Shown here one piece after another: positions 22,380 to 34,942 of a stretch of 64,000 bases of DNA; position 1 is the first letter of the stretch, and every line of letters begins with the position of its first letter. Position numbers and translations under genes: made by a program. The stretch is taken from assembly GCA_949825025.1 (NCBI GenBank), contig OX463778.1:6525142-6589141 (forward strand). The letters are read 5' to 3'. The DNA comes from Siphlonurus alternatus (lineage: Eukaryota; Arthropoda; Insecta; Ephemeroptera; Siphlonuridae). The notes beneath the pieces are model-generated. The model did no database searches and was not told where the DNA came from. It saw only the letters and a list, made by a program, of their open reading frames with translations.

Positions 22380-22394
22380 CAAACGTTTGAACAT
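22380..22394 (-). CDS. Glycine-rich secreted peptide A, exon 1 (5 codons)
   Basis: ATG TTC AAA CGT TTG|gtaagt on the - strand, too short for ORF calling. The same 5-codon exon with one changed codon (CAA for AAA) is at 35155-35141, with the same donor, the same upstream leader and a TATA box. Both join in phase 0 to exons starting S-L-V. Confidence 0.8.
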
Positions 22395-22439
22395 GATGAT
22401 TGTATTTCAACGATGCTCTCGACTCAAGGTACGAATGTG

Positions 22440-22525
22440 TTCTATATATTTGATGAAACTGAGTGATCATTTATATACAAAACGAGTGCCCTCGTGTACA
22501 AACCTCGACAAAATTTGCATCATCT
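22440..22525 (-). promoter_or_regulatory. Core promoter of peptide gene A (TATA box and octamer)
   Basis: On the - strand a TATATAAA box (22470-22477) lies about 75 nt upstream of the ATG. ATGCAAAT (22513-22520) lies about 36 nt further up. Both elements, and the CGAGGGCACTCG dyad between them, are preserved at gene B (35231-35281). ATGCAAAT is the POU-factor octamer; POU factors (Nub/Pdm1) act on antimicrobial peptide genes in Drosophila, so a similar role is possible here. Confidence 0.65.
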
Positions 22526-22959
22526 CGTTCCTGTGGCATGTGTGCACCAAGTTCCTGCCAATATCTTATAGTCAACCAATTTTATCAATCTTTCAAAGTT
22601 TTAGCTACGTTATCATAACATGATCGTCATAAATGCACTGTTGATTTTTTTTAAAGAAACAAATGTTTGCTTATATTTGTTTGCATGTGTACTTGATCTT
22701 GTTCTCCATGCAAGTTTAATTATTATCCATCTCTTTCCTTATTGACTCCATTTTTAATCGGACACTGAGTGGCCTAAAAATCACTGGTTTTCTAGGCTAA
22801 GAGTGATGTTCCGGTTTTTTATTTTAGTTGTCATGAGTATTTTTAATTGATTTTAATCGTTTTATAATTTAATAAAATATAATTACCAACTGAAGTACAA
22901 AGTTTGATAAACCAAGCAGTACAATAATCCCGAGTTGAAATAAATTTAATATTTTATTC

Positions 22960-23235
22960 GCTGTTAAGCCCTCCTCTCGTCTAGTTTCCTCTTATTTTGC
23001 ACCATTTTAGAGGAAAAAAGAGAATAAAAAGGAAGAGACTACGTATTTCTTTCTCTTCTTGAGCATATTAATGTTAGAAATATGTTCTTCATTTCATCCT
23101 CACTTTGAGCGAAGAGGAAATAAGATGTTTTATAGACGTAAAAATCCTAGGTTGAGATGTGTAAAAGATGGGTTGAAGATGTAATGACTTAGTTTGTGCA
23201 ACTCTGTAGATGTAATTTTTCAACTAGGGTGCTTT
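22960..23235. repeat. Repeat R3, second copy
   Basis: CTCCTCTCGTCTAGTTTCCT, TTTTGCACCATTTTAGAGG and TAGACGTAAAAATCCTAGGT match the outer parts of 14330-14780 in inverse order. The inner MITE is absent here. Confidence 0.55.
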
Positions 23236-25861
23236 AATTTTATTTTTCTTGATCTTACAAAAACCAACAGAATCTATGGTAGGAACCAAGCAAGAACTTT
23301 ATGATGAATGGTTATACAGTATTATATATGTGTTTAAGACATACTTAGTTGACTTATTTCGCAGAACAATTTATTCTGTGATTACAGGTGCTGTTTTTAT
23401 TTAATTTTAATTTTGGCAATGTTAATAATAATAATAAACTTATTAAACTTATTTTAATAACATTCATTTTTTTTTTAATAAAACGGATTTAATACCACAT
23501 ACTCTGTGTTATGGGGCTACTTTTGCTGCATGTGTATTATGTATCTTTTTCATCTTAATTGTTTGTCATAATATAATATATACCTGATGTGTATTTTTTT
23601 GTATATATGTACTTAGGTGAGTAAAATATAAATAACAATTAAATAAATGATTATAAAAAAAAACAGTAGCTTGACTTTATTTTATCAATAGCGTTTTATA
23701 GTTTACATGAAAAATCAAAAGTCGCTGTTGTCATTATTGATGTATTGTTAAGTTTCTTAACAAATCGATACACACATTTTTTAAATAATTAATCATAATT
23801 AACCGATACACTTTCAAACACATTACAATCAACAGAAGTCCTGGAGAGGATTCCGGTACCGCCATATGCCCGTGGCAAGTAGGTATATAATATATACATT
23901 ATAGCACTGACAAGATCAGCTTGAATGCACATACTGACATAGTAAACAAATTATAAAATTATTATTTTTTACTTCACTTAAAGAAATATTGTTTTGTCTA
24001 ATATAATTTCTATTATTTAAAAATAATTAATACAAATTTTTATTAAGAGAGCTTGTGTAAAAAATATTTGTAATTTTTCGTAAAATTTGGCATGCAATTC
24101 TACATTTTTAAACGTTTTTGTCAATTTTTCATTAGAAATTGCAGTTTTATGAAAGAATTTGTAAAATCACTGAGCTAAACGTTAAAATAATCCACATACA
24201 AAATGTAAAGTATTGATACAAAAATTTACTTTAGTAATTTTGCATTGTAAAATGAATTTAAAGAACGCATAAGAAAACGTAAAATTATTCTAAATAAATG
24301 TAATATTACTTAAAAAAATTGTAAAACTACATTTTTTTTGTTCATAATTACAAATTATTATGTACTATTACATGATATGAGACAGTCGTAAGCGTCGCAA
24401 AGAGACGCCATGACACACGGAGTTCTCCAGCTTAGTAAGTTAATAATTTGTGGTGATATAATTAGTGAAGGACCCCAGATTCAGTGCTCAAATTCTTCGG
24501 TAAGTGTTACTCTATATTTTGAGCAGTGATTTGTATCACTTGATGTACTTTTCTGTAAGCAATGATGAAAGCATCATCACGGCTTAGAGACGCGTACCAT
24601 GTTGGTTTTTGCGTGTCGATAGTTTTAGAGCAATTTTAATTTTTTTACAATAATACAATAGGACTATATGCATAATTTGGTAGTCTTCCGGCAAAACGTC
24701 GTATCTGGATTTTTTTAAAATTGTTCAGGAGAGCAAAAATAAGATTTTTTTCTATACAACTGTCACAAAATCTTTATTTATATCTCCATATATTTCATTT
24801 TTTTACTTCTGACAGATGCCATGAACCTCTATCGTTCTTGTTTATTAAATTCGGATACGAGCAAAACTCCGTGCAGTAAAATTATTTTAATTATGAAAAA
24901 AGCCAGAAACTACTTTCTGCCGGAATATAGCGAACGATTTTTCTGCCAGATACGTCTTTGTGTCAGAATGAATGAGTATTTTTTTTTTTTTACCAGATAC
25001 GTCTTTTTATGATATTATCATGTTGTTCTGCCATATGCATACATAGGTATTTGCAATTAATAAAATTACCTGTTATTAGAGTATAAAAACTCGGTAGAAT
25101 TTTAATATGTAATTAGCGGTATAGAGAAACAAAAAGCTATTAATATAAACTTTCTGTTGGTTGTAATTTCTTTGCAATTTTAGAATAATTATATATGATC
25201 TAAATATTTTTAATTAATGCTCAATCTTAATAATATGCAAGTTTTTTTTATAATTTGTACTTTAATTCAGTGTATATCGCGCTATATCAAATATCCATTG
25301 CTTTTGAGTGCGCTTAATACTCTCAAACTATACCAAAACAAAACAAAACAAAATTTATTATCTTACTTGTGTTGCACTATTTGCATAAATTCATTAACAT
25401 AGAAAATTCGCCCCTATTTACGACTATTTCGTATCAATCCTTGCATGATAAAAATAATTCATTGTCTGCTTTTACGAACTTTTAAGCAGTTTTGTTAAAC
25501 CAATATATAATATATTTATTATTAAATTATTTATATATTTAAATATAACATATATGTGTCAAATAAGACTTCGATAACTATAATTATATATAATGGATGA
25601 CCTACGATTTATTTACATTTTCTAATTTTATTTATATCTTTGGTATCTCAAGTTCTAGCTGTGTTGTCAATTATTTAAGAATTTTTTAATTCCTGCAGTG
25701 TATTATACTTCCTTCAAAATTAGATTTTAAGGACATTAAAGGGTTGAAATAAGTTAAAAAAATAATGTGAGTACATAACTTGAGGTCGTCTATCCAGGAA
25801 AGCAATACAAAAAAATCGTGAAGTTTGTCCCTTACGTGCATATAAAATATTCAATAGTACT
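23236..25861. other. AT-rich gene-poor stretch with iterated words
   Basis: Around 24000-24350 the word TGTAAAATTAC/GTAAAATT recurs irregularly (also 27525-27800). At about 24680-25040, TTCTGCCGGAATATAGCGAA, TTCTGCCAGATACGTC, TACCAGATACGTC and TTCTGCCATATGC recur. A 30-codon frame with a good donor (ATG at 24410, TCG|gtaagt at about 24501) could be a first exon, but nothing supports it further. Confidence 0.4.
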
Positions 25862-26032
25862 GTCCGTTCTGACTGAGAGTTTCCACGGTTCTCTCAGTCT
25901 CAACTCAGTGAATGCTGGGACGCGTAACGGGCCGGGCCACCACTCTACCCCTTCTTTATGTCCCATTACGTCGCCTCAAACTCATGGGGTTTTATCCTTG
26001 TAAAAAAAAAAAAATAAATAAATAAAAAAAAA
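25862..26032 (+). repeat. Dispersed repeat R1, copy c, with A-rich tail
   Basis: GTCCGTTCTGACTGAGAGTT, TCCACGGTTCTCTCAG and GAATGCTGGGACGCGTAACG, ending in an A-rich tail with AAATAAATAAAT from about 26000. Confidence 0.75.
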
Positions 26033-26078
26033 ATACTGTCGCATGCTAAAAATTGCAACTCATACAGGTTCAGATTTT

Positions 26079-26546
26079 AAAGTAGAGTGAGCGATTTCAT
26101 TTTTTGGAATATATTATTTTCTAAAAATAGTTTAACCTGCCTTCTATTGAGAAATTAAAGCCAAAAAATTCCATCTCAAATAGCTTCACCACAAAAAATT
26201 CCCAAAGTTGGTGTTTCGGAGGCCTTTAACATGCATCCTTATGGAAAAGAAAAAAAAAATATTGAAATTTTTGCGGGTTAATTCCCATAAGGATTTTTAA
26301 GATTTTTTCCGGAAAAACGATTCAGTAAAAAAAAATATATATTTGAAAATCCATTAAAGAATTCATCATAGATTTTATTTTTTAATTGGTACCATAGTTC
26401 AGACGAAGTTGGTATAAAAAGCTGTTTGGAAATGTTTTGTGGTGAAGCTACTTGAGATGGAATTTCTATTTCTTAATAGAGAGCGATTTAATCTATTTTT
26501 AGAAAATAAAACATTAAAAATAATGAAACCGCTCACTCTACTTTAA
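26079..26546. mobile_element. Palindromic MITE with AAGTAGAGTGAGCG ends
   Basis: AAGTAGAGTGAGCGATTTCAT at the left and ATGAAACCGCTCACTCTACTT at the right. Inner pairing: CCATCTCAAATAGCTTCACC / GGTGAAGCTACTTGAGATGG. Confidence 0.85.
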
Positions 26547-27394
26547 GTACAATGTTATGCATAAGGTAAGCGTATAGTTACATAGCCCCTTTTGGTTGTA
26601 TACATTGCATGGTATACCCCTTTGTCAGACGCAAGTAAGAAATTTAACCACATACGCCCTTTTGTCAGACTGTCCTGTGAGCTATTATTATCAGATACGT
26701 ACGCTTTTGTTCGGATTTACTTTCTACCAGACTATAATTTTGAAAATTAATATGCTGCCGTTTTACCACGAAAAATTCCCTTTGGAGGCATTTTTGCATG
26801 CTTGCAGTGGTCCGATGACCAGGAGCCTTTACCATGTGATAGAGAAGGTCCTGTAGAACAGTATAATAATATGAAAAACTGTGAAAATCAACAATAACAA
26901 CAACAACAACAACGCGATCCAACAGATGCAACGCTCTGTCGAAAGATAACACCGCATTATTTTATGTCCATCTTAAATTTAATATTAAGGTATACGTATT
27001 TTTTTATTAAAAATAATAATTTTTATGTTAAGTTAAGGAAATACTTTTTTTAATTTCATAATTTGTTTTTAATTTGATGTAGTGATATGTTGAAGAAATT
27101 TCATCCAACAATTTCTATGTCGCTTGTCCGGTAGAATTAAAGATAAAAATTGCTGCTTAGTTATAATGGCAGATATATATAATATTTAATTCTGTGTATC
27201 ATGCTGATTTACTATTTTTGAAAAAAAAGTTATGCAAAACGTTTACTTTAACAGAATTTGCGTGCGAGATGTTCAGTAAGCGAAATTTTGATCTATATAC
27301 TAGCATATAAGGCCCAAAACTACTATGCCATATGGACGTAAGAGTGATTTTTCATGATAGATTCCAAAACTTGTTACTAGCAATATTAGTAAAT

Positions 27395-27425
<31 letters not shown>

Positions 27426-28100
27426 TAGGTATAATAGATAACAAAAATGGATCGATTATTTCCTTTAATTTTTTTCGATAAAGAGTGAATAACGAGAATT
27501 GAAAATAACTTTTATTATTGTAAAAAAACAGACAGGTTTGTAACTTTTCAGATTACAAAAAAATGTAAAATTACATTAAAAAAATGTAAAAAAAAACGCC
27601 ACATTTTAAACGTGTAAAAAAACGAAAAGTTTTGTAATTGTTTAAAAACAAACGCATATTTGTATTTTTACAAATATTAAAATTTTGTTATTATACATTT
27701 AAAATTTGTAATCTCAATTTACAAAATTTTAACTTTAAATACACGTTTTTAATTTGGCGTTTTATTTCCTATTATTTTTTGTAGAAGTACAAAGAATTTT
27801 TTACAGTGTTAATTTACATTAACCTTACTGTATCCAGGACGCATTTTTACATTTGATATTAATTCCCTGGCTCGTACAATATCATGTAATAAAAATGAAA
27901 AAAATACATTGACCAACTTCACAAATACAGGATTACACGATTATAATTCATTTTTGTATATTGTAAGATTTAATTAAATCTCTATATTGAGTGTAACTGG
28001 AACCATATAACTAATATAATGTTTTAAAGATGGAATCTATTTCTCTATTTAATTATTATAATATATATATAATAGTATTATAATATACACACACATATGT
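26547..28100. other. AT-rich gene-free stretch
   Basis: It contains CCCTTTTGTCAGAC-type words (26600-26720), a short CAA-type run (26895-26925), a long A run (27400-27425), and the TGTAAAATTAC word array (27525-27800). No exon is supported. Confidence 0.4.
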
Positions 28101-28101
28101 G

Positions 28102-28184
<83 letters not shown>
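28101..28184. repeat. (TA)n microsatellite
   Basis: Almost pure TA; a similar tract lies at 28687-28785. Confidence 0.95.
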
Positions 28185-28190
<6 letters not shown>

Positions 28191-28686
28191 CACATATCGG
28201 GAGTTTTAACCAAATAGCCCCTGAAGTAAAATATTAAATATTACACATTGAAGGAATTTTTGTAATACACTACTTTTTTAAATGCGGAGGCGTAATTATT
28301 ACATAAAAGATTGCTGAATTATTAAAATAACTTACGTGCATCACCGATTTTGAATAGTATATATTACATACATATATATACGAATAACTTTTCGCAGCCA
28401 CATAAAATAATAAATAATGTCTAATTATGTTTAATCATGCTTATTTATTTTGTCGTAATAAAATTAACAAAGATCCTATTATTTACATTTTCAGTAGGAC
28501 CTGTTTTCATTTTAGGAATTTCAAATGTAGCAATAAAAAAAGTGAACACAAAATCATTAAGTAAGTAATATATATTAATTATTATCTTTTAACGCTGTGA
28601 GTCATATATATGGGTACTCTATTTAAAAAAACAAAAATATATTTTTTTAATCATTTTTTATTATCATTAAATTGTAATCTTTATAA

Positions 28687-28690
28687 CATT

Positions 28691-28782
<92 letters not shown>

Positions 28783-28785
28783 TAT
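28687..28785. repeat. (TA)n microsatellite
   Basis: Nearly 100 nt of TA just downstream (in gene direction) of glycine-rich peptide gene B. Confidence 0.95.
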
Positions 28786-28932
28786 ATAGACAAAGAAGTA
28801 AAAAAATAAACATTGATAAATTTAAGACGATTTCATTTACGTATTATATCTACTATTTTCTTCTTGATTCGGTTTTAAGAATAGGTCTTACTTATATGTA
28901 TGACCATGCACCTAACGTACTCCTCTACATTA

Positions 28933-29118
28933 TCATCGTCCGTAGCCCCCGTGCCCCCTATAGCCACCATGACCCCCCCTGTGGCCCCCGTAGCCCCCCC
29001 TGTGGCCCCACCCTCCTCCTCCCCGCCATCGGTTCGCCGTCTCCGCGGTCTTCAAATCTTCATCCGCGGCAGTGACGTAGATCACTATCAGAACTGCCAG
29101 CAACAACAACACCAAACT
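28933..29118 (-). CDS. Glycine-rich secreted peptide B, exon 2
   Basis: On the - strand, acceptor cgcctgtttcag, then AGT at 29118 in phase 0 to the stop at 28935-28933. With the first exon at 35155-35141 the product is about 66 residues: M-F-Q-R-L, SLVLLLLAVLIVIYVTAA (signal peptide core), the spacer DEDLKTAETANRW, then a basic Gly/His/Tyr tail of near-repeats (GHRGGYGG, HRGGHGG, YRGHGGYGR). Compared with paralogue A, the signal and spacer are conserved and the tail has diverged into Tyr-containing repeats. An antimicrobial or cuticle role is inferred from composition and secretion. The intron is 6.0 kb. Confidence 0.82.
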   Translation of the reverse strand, partial: SLVLLLLAVLIVIYVTAADEDLKTAETANRWRGGGGWGHRGGYGGHRGGHGGYRGHGGYGR

Positions 29119-29737
29119 CTGAAACAGGCGAGGAGGATCGTGGATTAAATTTTAATTAAACTCCCAGGGGACTTTAGGATCACGTGTCACCAAGATATGT
29201 ATACAAATCCTGGCTTACCACAAATAGTTTTTATATTTTGAAGATCATATCTTTCTGATCGGTTTTGTAAAAATTGAGGTACAGTCATCGCCTCAAAAAA
29301 TTTCCCTTTGCAGCCTTGTTAATCACAATGCTCCGTAAGAATAAGACAGGCGCCATGGTAGTTAAGAAGGCTGCAAGACGACGAGTGTACATAGTAGTTT
29401 AACATGTAACGCTATAGATTGAAACTAGAAATGGACTTGTTGTGAGAAAACCTTCCCCACCCTTAAAGTTACTAAACCGTAATAAACATTATTTTGGTTT
29501 TAAAACTTTCTCGAAATTTTAACCTTTTCTTCATTCTATTCCGTCCATCGTCGACGTTTTACATTATACAAGAAATAGCAATAAATTATAATAGCAAAAT
29601 GGTGGCATACATACCAAAATGTGTCAATTGCCCCAAAACACCAACCATTCCAATCAATCAATCAGAAGGTGTATACTATAGATATAATTATATTATGTAT
29701 ATATTTTTTTAAATAATTTCATGTATAAATATCTACC

Positions 29738-29740
<3 letters not shown>

Positions 29741-29780
<40 letters not shown>
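29741..29780. repeat. (TA)n microsatellite at the edge of a LINE fragment
   Basis: Pure TA ending exactly where RT similarity begins (the first codon is TAT of Y-A-D-D). Confidence 0.9.
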
Positions 29781-29782
<2 letters not shown>

Positions 29783-30380
29783 TGATGACTTTAGTTTTAA
29801 TTTTTGCAAACAAATATATCGAGTTATGTAGGAAAAATTTGCAACATGACATAAATATTGTATGTGAGTGGTAAAATGACCATAATTTGGTAATTAATAG
29901 TAATAAAACTAAAGTTTTGTATATTGTGAACCCGTATAAAAGGATATAATGTGAAATTAATTTACAAATTCATAATGATATATGTATGTATCCAAAGCCC
30001 TTTACCTAAGTAAAGGGATCTTGTATGTATCAACATAACTATGATTTATGTAACTGTCCAGTAATTGATGATGTTAATAATTTTGAATATCTAGGAGTAA
30101 TATTTGACGAGTATTTTAAGTTTCAAGAACATATTGGAGAAATTACCGCTACATTAAGATTTACACTGAAATCTTTTTATTAATCAGAGAGTAATTAAAA
30201 AAACTATCATGTGCATGTTTTTGCTGATTGAATATTTATTTCGTATTATTTTTTTTCTGATTGTATTTAATTTTCTGCAAAGCTCACTATAATGTAATAT
30301 AATTTGTACACCAGCACCTACCCATAAGGCTTCGGTCTTGGTAGGACTGTATTCTAATTTTTACTAATAAAATTATTTAA
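29778..30380 (+). pseudogene. Decayed 5'-truncated LINE (RT fragment plus 3' end)
   Basis: Starts at the YADD box (Y-A-D-D-F-S), then pieces read INSNKTKVLYIV and, after frame changes, VNNFEYLGVIFDEYFKFQEH, the 'YLGv..D..l.w..H' block. Stops and frameshifts are frequent. The 3' UTR-like part contains CCCATAAGGCTTCGGTCTTG and ends AATAAAATTATTTAAAA. It lies in the same direction as no local gene, antisense to the intron of peptide gene B. Confidence 0.75.
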
Positions 30381-30789
30381 AAAAAATATATATATATATT
30401 ATGACTAACATGCAATGGAGGCTTCAAGTCAACTGATTTTTCAGTGATCCCACCCGCTATACCAAACCTATGTAAAAAAAAACGTGAATTCGTTTTTTCA
30501 CTAAGAATAAGATTTTTCAGGGAAAATTCCTTTACGGAACTTTGGTCCAAACTGAAAAATACAGTAGATAATTCAAGATTTAGATTTTTTACTTGATTTA
30601 TAACCGAGAAATGTTAAAAAAACACTTTGCTTCATTTTCAAGTGCAAGGTTAACCTTAGCGACAAACAGTTGCACAGCGAAAGCGCATCACTTGAAGCCT
30701 CTATATCTGACAGTTACAAAAAACGATTAAAACTTTTTAAAACAAGTTGAAACGAATTTGATTTAAAAGGAATTAATTAAGCAATTATA

Positions 30790-30935
30790 GGTATCCGGCA
30801 TTTTCGGTGTAAAGAATATTCGGTGTAAGCGTTCGGTGTACGGAACTTTCGGTGTACAGAGATCTTGGTGAAAGGAAGATTCGGTGCAAGGAATTTTCGG
30901 CTTATAAGGAAAATTTGGTGCAACGTTAATAAAAC
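30790..30935. repeat. Iterated-word array W5, left arm
   Basis: TTTCGGTGTA/ATTCGGTGTAA words: about eight in 140 nt, with variable spacers (GAATA, GCG, CGGAAC, CAGAGATC). The mirror array is at 34943-35066. Confidence 0.75.
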
Positions 30936-31084
30936 TGTTAAATATAAAATAATGTAATTGTTTTTCAATTTATTAATACTTTTTCTATTTGAGGTCAGAA
31001 TTAGAAGAACCTATGCTATATATATATAATGCAGAATATTGCGTGATTCATAGGACTTGTATATTGACAACATGTACTGACTAT

Positions 31085-31086
<2 letters not shown>

Positions 31087-31151
<65 letters not shown>
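31087..31151. repeat. (TA)n microsatellite in left arm
   Basis: 65 nt of TA. The equivalent site in the right arm (34254-34280) is much shorter. Confidence 0.95.
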
Positions 31152-31154
<3 letters not shown>

Positions 31155-31305
31155 TAAGCGGACCAAATACCTCCGGACGAAATACCCCCGGACCAAATAT
31201 CCCCGCCCGGACCGGACGAAATACCCCTGGACGAAATACTCCCGGACGAAATATCCCCGGATGAAATACTCCCGGACGAAATACCCCCGGACGAAATACC
31301 CCCTT
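31152..31305. repeat. Iterated-word array W6, left arm
   Basis: About ten copies of CGGACGAAATACCCC with variants (CGGACCAAATATCCCC, GGATGAAATACTCCC). The reverse complement, in the same variant order, is at 34108-34247, so the whole array was duplicated as an inverted arm rather than arising twice. Confidence 0.85.
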
Positions 31306-31580
31306 GTAAGTGGAGAGGGGCGGGTGACCGACGCGGGAGGGGAAGTTGACTTTATTTATAAAGTCTGTTTTTCTGTCGTTTATCTGACGTCACGCGCGTC
31401 GTATTAAAGAAGGAAGTTATTATAGTAACGCCATTTTTCACAACAAATATAATATATATTATGTAATATTCAAAGTATATTTATAGTTAATGCCGTATCA
31501 AGATCTCAAATTGCGTCTTTAATTTTATTATACCAACACATACTCAAAATTGTGCCGCAAACAAACGATTTTTGTATATG

Positions 31581-31581
<1 letters not shown>

Positions 31582-31646
<65 letters not shown>
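31582..31646. repeat. (TA)n microsatellite next to the inserted MITE
   Basis: 65 nt of TA directly left of the palindrome at 31651. Confidence 0.95.
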
Positions 31647-31648
<2 letters not shown>

Positions 31649-31650
31649 TT

Positions 31651-32120
31651 AAAGGTGAACTGAAGGGATTGCTTTTTTTTCCCTTTAGGGAACCTTATAT
31701 TACCTATCCTATCCATCTGCACTAATTTTTTCATGGCAGATACTTATTGTGCTGCTGTAGGACAATTAGTGAAAAAGTAAAGTTGTGACGTATCAGCGAC
31801 GGTTGGTTGACTTAAAACTCGCCGCGGTGAAAAAACACACGAGCTACCGCGAGCGACCGCGGAAACTGCCGAGGGAGCGGCGATCGGCTCGCGATCGCCA
31901 CTCTCTCGGCAGTTTCCGCGGTCGCTCGTGTGTTTTTTCACCGCGGCGAGTTTTAAGTTAACCAACCGTCGCTGATACGTCACAACTTAACTTTTTCACT
32001 AATTGTCCTACAGCAGCACAATAAGTATCTGCCATGAAAAAATTAGTGCAGATGGATGGGATAGGTAATATAAGGTTCCCTAAAGGGAAAAAAAAGCAAT
32101 CCCTTCAGTTCACCTTTAAT
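31651..32120. mobile_element. Near-perfect palindromic MITE at a TTAA site
   Basis: AGGTGAACTGAAGGGATTGC at the left against GCAATCCCTTCAGTTCACCT at the right, with arms of about 215-230 nt and a very short GC-rich centre (GCGATCGGCTCGCGATCGCC). The empty site is visible in the other arm as GCTTAATTTG near 33830, whereas here it is GCTTAA-element-TTAATTTG. That fixes a TTAA (or TA) target duplication. Confidence 0.9.
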
Positions 32121-32209
32121 TTGATTGTGCGGCAATTATAAATTGTCTCAGCATTTTGTAGCAAGATTTTGAAGGTTTTTAAACGATTTTAGATTTTTAA
32201 ACCTAGGTG

Positions 32210-32405
32210 TGCCCCTAGCGATTTGAGCAAAGCCCGAAATTAACAAATATTTTGGGCTTTTTGCTCATACAAATTTGAACATTTCTAGAAGTGCTCAAAT
32301 CGAAAAAAGCAAACCCTGACGAGAAGTTTTATTTCGGGCTTAATTTGTTCACTGTTTTGATCATTTCTAGAAGTGCTCAAAGCAAAGTGAAAAATAATAA
32401 TTGGA
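32210..32405. repeat. Iterated-word array W8, left arm
   Basis: Alternating words of the type GAGCAAAGCCCGAAAT and AACATTTCTAGAAGTGCTCAA. The right arm (33410-33735) has extra units of the same words, so the array has expanded or contracted after the inversion-duplication. Confidence 0.7.
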
Positions 32406-32636
32406 AATTGTGCCGTATTATAGTAATAATTTGTAATAAATAATTAAAGCAATAAAATATTTTGAATTTATTAATATTTTAATTACATACATCACATTTT
32501 TAATTAAGTAAAGAAATACAAATTTATATAGCATTAGCGTGTATATTATTTTTTTATTAAAATATTTCTTTCTGTTTTATTCAAGTCATACTGAAAAATA
32601 CGATTTTGTCACATTTTTTATATTAATATTGTAATA

Positions 32637-32789
32637 ATAAATAAATAAATAAATAAACAAACAAACAAACAAACAAACAAACAAACAAACAAACAAACAA
32701 ACAAACAAACAAACAAACAAACAAACAAACAAACAAACAAACAAACAAACAAACAAACAAACAAACAAACAAATAAACAAATAAACAAA

Positions 32790-32864
<75 letters not shown>

Positions 32865-32867
32865 ATA
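32637..32867. repeat. (AAAT)n(AAAC)n(AAAT)n microsatellite
   Basis: About 230 nt: AAAT units, then about 34 AAAC units, then AAAT units again. The overlapping long - strand frames here (FICLFVCLFV... type) are artefacts. Confidence 0.95.
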
Positions 32868-33409
32868 TTGCCTAATCTTATTAATACCTGAACTTGACTT
32901 ATTTTTGCAGGGATTACTATCATGGCATTTTAAATTTCATCTAAATTTTTTCTTTGCACAACATATATGTTTTAGATTGACATCCTTTCTTGTAGTTGCA
33001 AAACACAAAACTTTGCTTTGAATTTGCTAATGCTGCTGCTGATCTGAGACACCCTTTTCTTTGTCATGAGTGCATGGTACGTCGTCTGAACTTAGAAATT
33101 GTTCATCTGCAACCTGGAATTCATTGCTAGAGTATATAAATTGTAATCATACCCTTTAATTATAAAAAAATTAAAAGTGTCTCACAGTGTGAAAAAAAAG
33201 TGTTAATTTCTTTTATATGACTTGAATAATACAGAAAGAAATGTTTTAATAAAAAAAAATACTTTACACGCTATTAATGTTAAATTTGTATTTTTATTAA
33301 TAAATTAAAAAAGTGATATATAATTAAAATATTATTAAATTTACATTATTTTATTATTTATTGCTATATAATACGGCACAATTTCCAAATATTATTTTTC
33401 ATTTTGCTT

Positions 33410-33735
33410 TGAGCACTTCCAGAAATGATCAAAACAGTGAGCAAAGCCCGAAATAAAAATTCTCGTAGGGGTTGCTTTTTTCGAGTTGGGCACTTTTAGA
33501 AATGAGCAAATTTAAATGAGCAAACCCCGAAATAAAACTTCTCGTCGGGGTTCGCTTTTTCCGATTTTAGCACTTCTAGAAATGTTCAAATTTAATTGAA
33601 TAAATTTAAGCCCGAAATAAAACTTCTCGTCATGGATTGCTTTTTTCGATTTGAGCTCTTCTAGGAATGTTCAAATTTAAATGAGCGAAGCCCGAAATAT
33701 TTGTTAATTTCGGGCTTTGCTCAAATCGTTAGGGG
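33410..33735. repeat. Iterated-word array W8, right arm (expanded)
   Basis: GCCCGAAATAAAACTTCTCG and AGCACTTCTAGAAATGTTCAA words alternate about four times. Confidence 0.7.
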
Positions 33736-34107
33736 CACACCTAGGTTTAAAAACCTAAAATCGTTTAAAAACCTTCAAAATCTTGCTGCAAAACGCTGAG
33801 ACAATTTATAATTGCCGCACAATCAAATTAAGCATATATATATAGCATATACAAAAATCGTTTGTTTGCGGCACAATTTTGAGTATGTGTTGGTATAATA
33901 AAATTAAAGACGCAATTTGAGATCTTGATACGGCATTAACTATAAATATACTTTGAATATTACATAATATATATTATATTTGTTGTGAAAAATGGCGTTA
34001 CTAACTTCCTTCTTTAATACGACGCGCGTGACGTCAGACAAACGACAGAAAAACAGACTTTATAAATAAAGTCAACTTCCCCTCCCGCGTCGGTCACCCG
34101 CCCCTCT

Positions 34108-34247
34108 CCACTTACAAGGGGGTATTTCGTCCGGGAGTATTTCATCCGGGGATATTTCGTCCGGGAGTATTTCGTCCGGGGGTATTTCATCCGGTCCGGG
34201 CGGGGATATTTGGTCCGGGGGTATTTCGTCCGGGGGTATTTGGTCCG
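34108..34247. repeat. Iterated-word array W6, right arm
   Basis: GGGGGTATTTCGTCCG units with the same series of variants as 31152-31305, inverted. Confidence 0.85.
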
Positions 34248-34942
34248 TGATTCATATATATATATATATATATATATATCAATAGTCAGTACATGTTGTC
34301 AATATACAAGTCCTATGAATCACGCAATATTATCATTATTATCAACGAAACATTGTACGGTATATATATATACAATATATGCAAAATATGCCAAGTTTTC
34401 GCCATGGAGGACGGAAAGCTGTTCACAAGAATTTTACTTACGCGAAAGAAAGGCACGGTCAGATATGATTTCATTCATTTTGAAACACGTTACTGCACAC
34501 AGCTGCAGTATTTAAAATTTTAAATACGGTAATTCAGTAATTGGGGTTCATATAGCTTCAGCAGTTAAAGTAAATAAGTTAATTAAATTTTTATTTTGGT
34601 TGATTTTCATTTTAATAATGATTAGATATTATTTTTACTCATGGATAATAATCTTGACTTGTGCTGTATATATATATTAAATGTATTTAATATGAATTAA
34701 ATTATTATGTACGTAATTGTTGTATGTAGAAAATTTGCAAAACATTTTAAATTAAAAAATAATTCAAAATAAACTGTGTCAGTTTGTAAAGAACTATCAT
34801 TATTATTATCAGGGAAATGTAAGATTTTTGAAAAAAATAAAATTTATAACTCTCTTTAACAACATGTTATGTATTAATACTATTAATATTATTATGTTAT
34901 TATATAACCAAAAATATTGACATTTCATAAAAAAAATACTAT

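Noticed and set aside
23832..23880. Short exon-like segment reading SPGEDSGTAICPWQ, similar to the GDSGGPLxC loop of S1 proteases
   Set aside because: The acceptor would give phase 2, but the protease exon at 7377 ends in phase 0. It is 16 kb away past other genes, and a second open frame (VLERIPVPPYARGK) is equally good.
24410..24501. ATG followed by 30 codons and a good donor
   Set aside because: Length and phase mimic the GLYAT-like first exons, but the residues do not match their pattern and no downstream exon was found.
31011..31734. Frames with long Tyr-Ile runs
   Set aside because: Translation of (TA)n tracts.
32586..32923. Frames encoding long hydrophobic repeats (CLFV, YLFI)
   Set aside because: Translation of an AAAC/AAAT microsatellite.
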